Origin: an uncultured Devosia sp. | GTDB lineage: Bacteria; Pseudomonadota; Alphaproteobacteria; Rhizobiales; Devosiaceae | Reading direction: 5' to 3' | Length of the DNA stretch: 7,659 bases | Assembly (NCBI GenBank): GCA_946481445.1 | Contig: CAMLOA010000076.1 | Location: 1 to 7,659, forward strand | Shown here: positions 1 through 3,815 of the stretch, one piece after another | Position numbering within the stretch: the stretch's first letter is position 1 | Layout: each line of letters begins with the position of its first letter | Program-made: the position numbers and the translations under genes | Notes under the pieces: generated by a model | Told to the model about the DNA's origin: nothing | Seen by the model: the letters and a program-made list of their open reading frames with translations, nothing else | The model's database searches: none

Positions 1-1
1 G

Positions 2-946
2 CATGACAGGCGGGAGCCCGCCGGATACATGACCAGCACCTTGCCCAGTGTGCCCTACCTCTTCCTGCCCATTCGATCCGGCCAGCGCATGGCGGGCGTG
101 GCGGGGCTGCGGCTGGCGCCTGCCCATGGCCAGCTGTCGGCGGACGAGGAGAGGCAGGTCTCGGCGGTGCTGGAACAGGCGGTCATCGCCATCGACCGGG
201 CGCGACTGGTGCGCGACAATGCCAGGACCGCCGTCGCGCAGGAGGGCGAGAAACTGCAGGCGGCGCTCTTGTCCTCCCTGTCGCATGATTTGCGCACCCC
301 CCTGGCCTCCATCACCGGCGCGGTCTCTACCTTGCGCCAGCTCGGCGACCGGCTGGACGAGGGCGCTCGGGCGGACCTGCTGAAGACCGTCGAGGAGGAG
401 ACGGAGCGGCTCACGCGCTTTGTCGGCAATCTGTTCGACATGACCCGCATCGAATCGGGGCTGCTGAGGCCGCGCCGGGAACCGGTGGATCTGCCGGCCC
501 TGGTCGGGGCGGTCGCCAATCGCATGGCGCGGCTGGAGCCGCGGCTGAGGATTGAGGTCAGCACCGCCGAGGCCATGCCGGCGGCCCTTGCCGATGCGGG
601 CCTGCTGGACCAGGTCTTGTTCAACCTTTTCGACAATGCCCGGAAGTATGCCGGCACCGACCAGCCGCTGAGCGTCTATCTCCGCCGCGATGGCAGGGAG
701 GCGGTGATCAGCGTGAGCGACCAGGGCAAAGGCATTCCGCCAGAAGACCTGGAAGTGATCTTCGAGAAGTTCCATCGTCGCGTCAAAGGGGATGGCCGGC
801 CCGCGGGAACCGGGCTGGGCCTGTCGATCGCGAGGGGATTTGTGGCCGCGATGGGTGGCACGATCAAGGCAGAGAGCCCGGCCATGCGCAAGCGCGGCAC
901 CCGCTTCGTCATCCGGCTGCCCCTGGCGGAAGGGAAGCCGGCATGA
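2..946 (+). CDS. kdpD: KdpD-type sensor histidine kinase, C-terminal part (5' end outside window)
   Basis: KdpD is the membrane sensor kinase that phosphorylates KdpE when K+ is limiting or the cell is osmotically stressed. The frame is open from base 2, so the ATG at 29 is internal and about two thirds of the usual roughly 900-residue protein (Kdp/Usp domains, four membrane segments) lies upstream. Counting from base 2, residues 1-60 look like the end of the GAF-like domain that precedes the kinase in KdpD (REPAGYMTSTLP, then YLFLPIRSG). The H-box SLSHDLRTPL has its phospho-acceptor His near residue 95. The N-box NLFDNARKYA is near 210, the G1 box DQGKGIP near 240, the F-box FEKFHR near 254 and the G2 box GTGLGLS near 270, so the catalytic core is complete. 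The stop codon overlaps the kdpE start (ATGA), indicating coupled translation. Assignment to KdpD rather than a generic kinase rests on the GAF-to-kinase linker and on the KdpE neighbour. Confidence 0.93.
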   Translation, partial: HDRREPAGYMTSTLPSVPYLFLPIRSGQRMAGVAGLRLAPAHGQLSADEERQVSAVLEQAVIAIDRARLVRDNARTAVAQEGEKLQAALLSSLSHDLRTPLASITGAVSTLRQLGDRLDEGARADLLKTVEEETERLTRFVGNLFDMTRIESGLLRPRREPVDLPALVGAVANRMARLEPRLRIEVSTAEAMPAALADAGLLDQVLFNLFDNARKYAGTDQPLSVYLRRDGREAVISVSDQGKGIPPEDLEVIFEKFHRRVKGDGRPAGTGLGLSIARGFVAAMGGTIKAESPAMRKRGTRFVIRLPLAEGKPA

Positions 947-1647
947 AGCGCACCCGCATCCTGGTCGTCGACGACGAACCGCAGATCCAGCGCTTTCTCA
1001 AGCCTGCCCTGATGGCCGTCGACTATGAGGTGGTGCAGGCCGGAACGGTCGCCGAGGCCAAGCGCGCCATCGCCACGCAGGCGCCCGATGCCGTCCTGCT
1101 GGACCTTGGACTGCCCGACGGCGATGGCAAGGATGTGATTGCGGCCGTGCGCGGCTTTTCGAACGTCCCCATCATCGTGCTCTCGGCGCGCGACCGCGAA
1201 GGCGAGAAGATCGAGGCGCTCGATCTGGGCGCCGACGACTATGTCGAAAAGCCTTTCGGCATTGGCGAACTCCTGGCCCGCATTCGCTCCGCCCTGCGCC
1301 ACAAGGAACCGTCGCAGAGGCCGTCGGGCCCCGTCATCGTCGGCCCCCTGACCATTGACGATGCGGCCCATCGTGTCGCCATCGACGGCCGGGGCATCCA
1401 TCTCACACCCAAGGAATACGCCCTGTTGCTGCTGCTGGCCCGGAACCCCGGACGCGTCCTCACCCATCGGCAGATTCTCAGCCAGGTCTGGGGTCCCGCG
1501 CATGCCGAGGACGTGCAGTATCTGCGCGTGCTGATCGGGCAGCTCAGGGCCAAGATCGATCTGGAGCCCGGACGGCCGACCCTGATCCAGAACGAAACCG
1601 GCATCGGCTATCGCCTGGACGGAATGGAGGGGCAGGAGGAGATGTGA
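943..1647 (+). CDS. kdpE: KdpE-type OmpR/PhoB-family response regulator
   Basis: This 234-residue response regulator is the partner of the KdpD kinase and in known systems activates the kdpFABC potassium-uptake operon. The receiver domain (about 1-120) shows the acidic pair D10/D11, the phospho-acceptor D54 in LLDLGLPDGDG, the switch residue S81 in VLSAR and the invariant K103 in VEKPF. A winged-helix DNA-binding domain follows (about 133-226), with LTPKEYALL, the recognition-helix region VQYLRVLIGQLRAKI and the closing wing ending GIGYRL, all typical of KdpE. The length is normal for the family. The ATG at 943 overlaps the kdpD stop by 4 nt, so the pair is one operon with translational coupling. 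The kdpFABC structural genes are not in the window and probably lie upstream of kdpD. A hairpin begins about 30 nt after the stop. Confidence 0.95.
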   Translation: MKRTRILVVDDEPQIQRFLKPALMAVDYEVVQAGTVAEAKRAIATQAPDAVLLDLGLPDGDGKDVIAAVRGFSNVPIIVLSARDREGEKIEALDLGADDYVEKPFGIGELLARIRSALRHKEPSQRPSGPVIVGPLTIDDAAHRVAIDGRGIHLTPKEYALLLLLARNPGRVLTHRQILSQVWGPAHAEDVQYLRVLIGQLRAKIDLEPGRPTLIQNETGIGYRLDGMEGQEEM

Positions 1648-1676
1648 CGGCAGTGGCCGTGCGCCCACCGGGAAAG

Positions 1677-1706
1677 CGGGAGGCAGCCGATGGGGCTGCG
1701 CTCCCG
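1677..1706 (+). terminator. Strong hairpin after kdpE, without U-tract
   Basis: The left arm (1677-1688, CGGGAGGCAGCC) pairs with the right arm (1694-1706). This gives twelve base pairs with a single bulged G at 1700 and a 5-nt loop. It starts 30 nt after the kdpE stop, where the end of the kdp transcript is expected. No T-run follows on the top strand, so it is not a classical intrinsic terminator. It may act as an mRNA 3'-end stabiliser or mark the upstream edge of a factor-dependent termination zone. The structure is seen in the sequence; the role is inferred. Confidence 0.45.
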
Positions 1707-1726
1707 AGTGATCGATGGAGGTCGGA

Positions 1727-1761
1727 GGCTGCCAGGGGTAAGGAAATGTCGGTCGGCAGCC
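1727..1761. repeat. Inverted repeat GGCTGCC / GGCAGCC
   Basis: Perfect 7-bp arms lie at 1727-1733 and 1755-1761, 21 nt apart, between kdpE and the FNR/FixK box at 1797. The same heptamer GGCAGCC also occurs at 1682-1688 inside the hairpin after kdpE, so alternative pairings are possible. Seven-base G/C-only arms arise easily by chance in GC-rich DNA, and no function can be assigned. Confidence 0.3.
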
Positions 1762-1796
1762 GGGTACCACGATATTGCCGGGCCGCGGCCTATGCC

Positions 1797-1810
1797 TTGA
1801 CGATCGTCAA
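1797..1810 (+). promoter_or_regulatory. FNR/FixK-type operator (anaerobox)
   Basis: TTGACGATCGTCAA is a perfect 14-nt palindrome and matches the FNR/FixK-family consensus TTGAY-N4-RTCAA at every defined position. These regulators activate transcription at low oxygen, usually with the box centred near -41.5. Here the centre is 1803.5, which predicts a start near 1845, about 20 nt before the ATG at 1866 and just ahead of its ribosome-binding site. The -10 region around 1833-1838 (TTGACT) is a poor hexamer. The operator sequence is seen directly; binding and the start position are inferred. Confidence 0.75.
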
Positions 1811-1853
1811 AGACAGAACCGGCGCGCTGGCCTTGACTGAGACATGAACCCCG

Positions 1854-1860
1854 AGGGAGG
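1854..1860 (+). promoter_or_regulatory. Shine-Dalgarno of the 66-residue membrane protein
   Basis: AGGGAGG lies 5 nt before the ATG at 1866. It is one of the clearest ribosome-binding sites in the window, and it supports both the start chosen and the reality of this short gene. Confidence 0.75.
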
Positions 1861-1865
1861 TCGTC

Positions 1866-2066
1866 ATGCCGTCGAGCGCCAAACGTGACCGTCTGTTGCC
1901 CTGGTCTGCGGGCCTGGTGCTGATCGTGGCCTCGGTCGGCTATATCGGCTACCAGATGGTCGCGACCAATTGCCCGGTAACCCTGCCGGTGGCGCTGATC
2001 GTCCTCACCGTCGTACCGGCAGTCTACCTGACCCTGATGTTCATGGCCTTCACCAGCCAGGCCTAG
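1866..2066 (+). CDS. Small two-helix membrane protein of unknown function
   Basis: This 66-residue protein has a short basic N-terminus (KRDR at 5-8) and two hydrophobic segments, about 11-30 and 41-62, separated by a short loop containing one cysteine (ATNCPV). By the positive-inside rule both termini are probably cytoplasmic. I do not recognise a named family. The gene has a strong Shine-Dalgarno 5 nt before the ATG, and an FNR/FixK box about 62 nt upstream in class-II geometry, so expression under low oxygen is likely. The next gene starts 30 nt downstream in the same reading frame and is also a membrane protein, so the two probably form an operon. The role could be a small subunit or modulator of a membrane complex, but the sequence does not show which. 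Confidence 0.7.
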   Translation: MPSSAKRDRLLPWSAGLVLIVASVGYIGYQMVATNCPVTLPVALIVLTVVPAVYLTLMFMAFTSQA

Positions 2067-2096
2067 GGCCTGAGGGGCGCCGCGCTGCACGCCGCG

Positions 2097-2453
2097 ATGC
2101 GAAAGCTGTTCACCATCATGGCCCGGATTGCCGCCATTGGCGGCATCGGCTTCATCTCGCTGTTTGCGCTCGACGTGTTCGCGCTTCGGGCCGCGCCGGT
2201 GCAACGCCTCGTCGCCTTGTTCATGCACCTGCTGCCTGGCCTGGGGATTGCCGCCGTCCTGGTCCTGGCGTGGCGCCGCCCCCTGCCGGGCGGCCTGCTC
2301 TTCCTGGCCGTCGCTAGCGCCTTCCTGCTGCTGGGCAATCCCTTCTGGGTCAATATCGTGCTGGCTGCCCCCTTCGCCGCAGCGGGACTGTTGTTCATCC
2401 TGGGCGAGAACGGCCCTTTCGACCGCCGTGACCTTTCCGGATCATCCCGTTGA
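2097..2453 (+). CDS. Small four-helix membrane protein, possibly DUF7670-like
   Basis: This 118-residue protein has four predicted membrane segments, roughly at 8-30, 37-60, 64-82 and 84-103, and a polar tail (GENGPFDRRDLSGSSR). The pattern resembles a family of small bacterial membrane proteins of unknown function that I recall as DUF7670: ARIAAIGGIGFISLFALDVF, a histidine in the second helix (LFMHLLPG), and a WRRPLPGGLLFLA turn. That link is from memory and unverified. The ATG at 2097 has only a weak purine stretch upstream (GAGGGG at 2072-2077, rather far away), so translation may depend on coupling to the 66-residue gene 30 nt before it. An alternative ATG lies at 2118. It is probably co-transcribed with the preceding gene from the promoter carrying the FNR/FixK box. 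No catalytic motif is visible. Confidence 0.75.
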   Translation: MRKLFTIMARIAAIGGIGFISLFALDVFALRAAPVQRLVALFMHLLPGLGIAAVLVLAWRRPLPGGLLFLAVASAFLLLGNPFWVNIVLAAPFAAAGLLFILGENGPFDRRDLSGSSR

Positions 2454-2556
2454 ACCGGGTACGGGGGGATAGACGAAATCATGCTTTGCAGTTTCGCCCG
2501 CCGAAGCGTACATTCTGGCATTGCCGAAGGTAACGAACGGGTTGTCGGCGACTGGG

Positions 2557-2659
2557 GGAGGTTATCGTGCTCTCGCCTGCGAGCGGAGCATGACGAATGG
2601 AAGATCGGGTTGGCCCTTCGGGTCGCGATTCCAATCACATTTGGCGGGAGATAACCTCC
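2557..2659 (+). repeat. 10-bp inverted repeat flanking the start of the 74-residue gene
   Basis: GGAGGTTATC at 2557-2566 is the exact reverse complement of GATAACCTCC at 2650-2659. The arms enclose the ribosome-binding site and start codon of the next gene, and also a smaller stem (TGCTC at 2568-2572 with GAGCA at 2586-2590) that contains the presumed Shine-Dalgarno GGAG. The right arm is inside coding sequence for a conserved protein segment, so part of the match may be accidental. Confidence 0.35.
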
Positions 2660-2821
2660 GCCCCCTTTGACCGGGACCTCGAGCTCGCCGTCATCGATGA
2701 ACAGGGCACGCACGCCGTTGCCTTTGCCTGCCGCAGGATCGTTGGCGGCTGGATGAACGCCGAGAACAGGCAGAAGCTGACCTTGCTCGAGCCGTCGCAC
2801 TGGAGGGAGTGGCGCGGATAG
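2597..2821 (+). CDS. Small conserved hypothetical protein (74 residues)
   Basis: This short soluble protein has no membrane segment or signal peptide. It matches, from memory, a widespread uncharacterised family of rhizobia and related alphaproteobacteria. Members share a core WR.I..APFDRDLELAVID near 16-34, then a CRR..GGW.NA segment near 45-55 and a closing SHWREW near 67-72. The run of aromatic and charged positions and the predicted beta-strand pattern suggest a compact small domain, but its function is unknown. The start at 2597 is fixed by an in-frame TGA directly upstream (2591-2593) and by GGAG at 2585-2588, 8 nt before the ATG. A 143-nt spacer separates it from the membrane-protein pair, and no FNR/FixK box is visible there. 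The gene converges on the PAS gene with 43 nt between the stops. Confidence 0.75.
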   Translation: MEDRVGPSGRDSNHIWREITSAPFDRDLELAVIDEQGTHAVAFACRRIVGGWMNAENRQKLTLLEPSHWREWRG

Positions 2822-2864
2822 CGGCGTCGCGGCCCCGCACGGGCATGCCAGCCAGGCGGTGCGA

Positions 2865-3560
2865 TCAGGGAACGATCTGGGCCGCCGGCCTACCATTGTG
2901 CCGGCCGGTCTCCTCGGCAACCAGATGCGCAAGGCAATGCCAGACCGCGCCACCTCCTATGATCTTGAGCTCATAGACGGCTGCCAGTGCCCCGGCAATC
3001 CTGGCGCCATCGCGCACCGGAACAGCGGCGACGCGGATTTCGACATCCTCGCCATCGGGCCCGGTATGGACAAATGCCATGCCCGGATTGACCGGCTCGC
3101 CCCGCAGCGCCCGGGCCCCTGGCCACATCAGGGGGCTGAGCGGCCCGTCCTTGGTGCGGAAATGCCTGAGGCGCTCGGGGTCTCGCGAAGGGATCTTGTG
3201 CGGCACGAAATGCTGCATGCCGGCGTTGGAGAGGATCATCGCTCCGGCGCTGTTCACCGCGCCCATGCCGACGGGCACCCGGTCGAATATGGATGCGAAT
3301 TGCTCGCGAATGTCGGGTGCATCCCCGGCGTCTGATGCATCGGCACCGAATAGCGGGCCGGCCCGCAGCGCCAGCAGGTCGATCAGGGCCGAAAGCTCGC
3401 CTTCTGCCGCCGCCGCCTTCAGGTTGAGCAGTGTGGCTTCTTCCTCGGCGAGCAGCGCGGTCACAGTCCTGCGCTGGGCATCGTCAAGCTGGCCCGCCAG
3501 CCTGGTGCGAAAGTGCTCGACATTGAGCTCGGCAATGAAAATCCTTTGATCCCACTGCAT
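2865..3560 (-). CDS. Stand-alone PAS-domain protein
   Basis: This 231-residue soluble protein has an N-terminal helical segment (1-50, FIAELNVEHFRTRLA then LLAEEEATLLNLK), which resembles short helical modules in rhizobial signalling proteins. A linker follows, then a PAS-like domain at about 86-197, running from EQFASIFDRVPVGMGAVN to AAVPVRDGARIAGALAAVYEL. No kinase, cyclase, DNA-binding or phosphodiesterase domain follows, so it probably senses a ligand or redox state and acts by protein-protein contact. Haem- or flavin-binding residues cannot be assigned by eye. The ATG at 3560 is the only reasonable start before the helical segment; its ribosome-binding site is weak. The gene is divergent from the P-type ATPase and shares its 255-nt control region. 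Product naming beyond 'PAS domain' is not supported. Confidence 0.8.
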   Translation of the reverse strand: MQWDQRIFIAELNVEHFRTRLAGQLDDAQRRTVTALLAEEEATLLNLKAAAAEGELSALIDLLALRAGPLFGADASDAGDAPDIREQFASIFDRVPVGMGAVNSAGAMILSNAGMQHFVPHKIPSRDPERLRHFRTKDGPLSPLMWPGARALRGEPVNPGMAFVHTGPDGEDVEIRVAAVPVRDGARIAGALAAVYELKIIGGGAVWHCLAHLVAEETGRHNGRPAAQIVP

Positions 3561-3685
3561 TGACTCAGCGTGGACTGCTCGCCCACTCCCCCCGAAAGTG
3601 CCTACGCCGCTACATTGATGACGTCCAGGTGGCCCAAAGAATTAACTATATGACCTTCCCCGGGCCAAACGCAAGCAACTCGGCT

Positions 3686-3710
3686 GGCTGCCGCCCGTGG
3701 CGCCGGCAGC
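3686..3710. repeat. Short inverted repeat in the PAS/ATPase spacer
   Basis: GCTGCCG at 3687-3693 pairs perfectly with CGGCAGC at 3704-3710 across a 10-nt loop. It lies 30 nt upstream of the FNR/FixK box at 3740. A similar GGCTGCC/GGCAGCC pair precedes the other FNR/FixK box in this window. It could be a binding site or a terminator stem, or it could be chance in GC-rich DNA; no T-run follows on either strand. Confidence 0.3.
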
Positions 3711-3739
3711 GTCTGGCAGGGCGGTTCCGTCTCGGGCGC

Positions 3740-3753
3740 TTGACGCCCGTCAA
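3740..3753 (+). promoter_or_regulatory. FNR/FixK-type operator (anaerobox) upstream of the P-type ATPase
   Basis: TTGACGCCCGTCAA has perfect 5-nt inverted arms around GCCC and fits TTGAY-N4-RTCAA at every defined position. Its centre (3746.5) is about 40 nt before a start predicted near 3787 from the -10-like hexamer at 3775. This is the standard class-II activation geometry for FNR/FixK regulators. It lies in the shared spacer, about 186 nt from the PAS start, so a second effect on the divergent gene is possible but less direct. Confidence 0.78.
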
Positions 3754-3774
3754 TGGCCCGGCACTTCACGCGAA

Positions 3775-3780
3775 TAGAGT
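3775..3780 (+). promoter_or_regulatory. Candidate -10 element of the ATPase promoter
   Basis: TAGAGT matches the sigma-70-type TATAAT at four of six positions. It sits 21 nt after the right end of the FNR/FixK box, where a class-II activated promoter should have its -10. Transcription would begin near 3787, leaving about 29 nt before the ATG at 3816 but only 11 nt before the GTG at 3798. Confidence 0.45.
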
Positions 3781-3815
3781 CTTGGCCTGCGTGACAGGTG
3801 GGATGGACGGCATCG

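Noticed and set aside
29..31. ATG at 29 as the true start of the sensor kinase
   Set aside because: The frame is open upstream to the window edge and the residues before it (REPAGY) continue the KdpD pattern, so it is internal.
676..1770. Minus-strand open frame (364 residues) opposite kdpD/kdpE
   Set aside because: It is antisense to two recognised genes with intact motifs and resembles no protein family.
1644..1847. 67-residue frame starting with GTG overlapping the kdpE stop
   Set aside because: It has a purine-rich upstream stretch, but it runs through the hairpin, the inverted repeat and the FNR/FixK box, and its product has no recognisable pattern.
2836..2863. Possible terminator between the convergent 74-residue and PAS genes
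   Set aside because: Only a 5-bp stem (CGCAC/GTGCG) with a large loop and no T-run; too weak to call.
2063..2953. Minus-strand open frame (296 residues) across the small genes
   Set aside because: It overlaps three better-supported genes on both strands and has shadow-type composition.
2900..2960. Mobile element or recombination trace near the strand switch
   Set aside because: No terminal inverted repeats, target duplications or transposase-like sequence were found here or elsewhere in the window.
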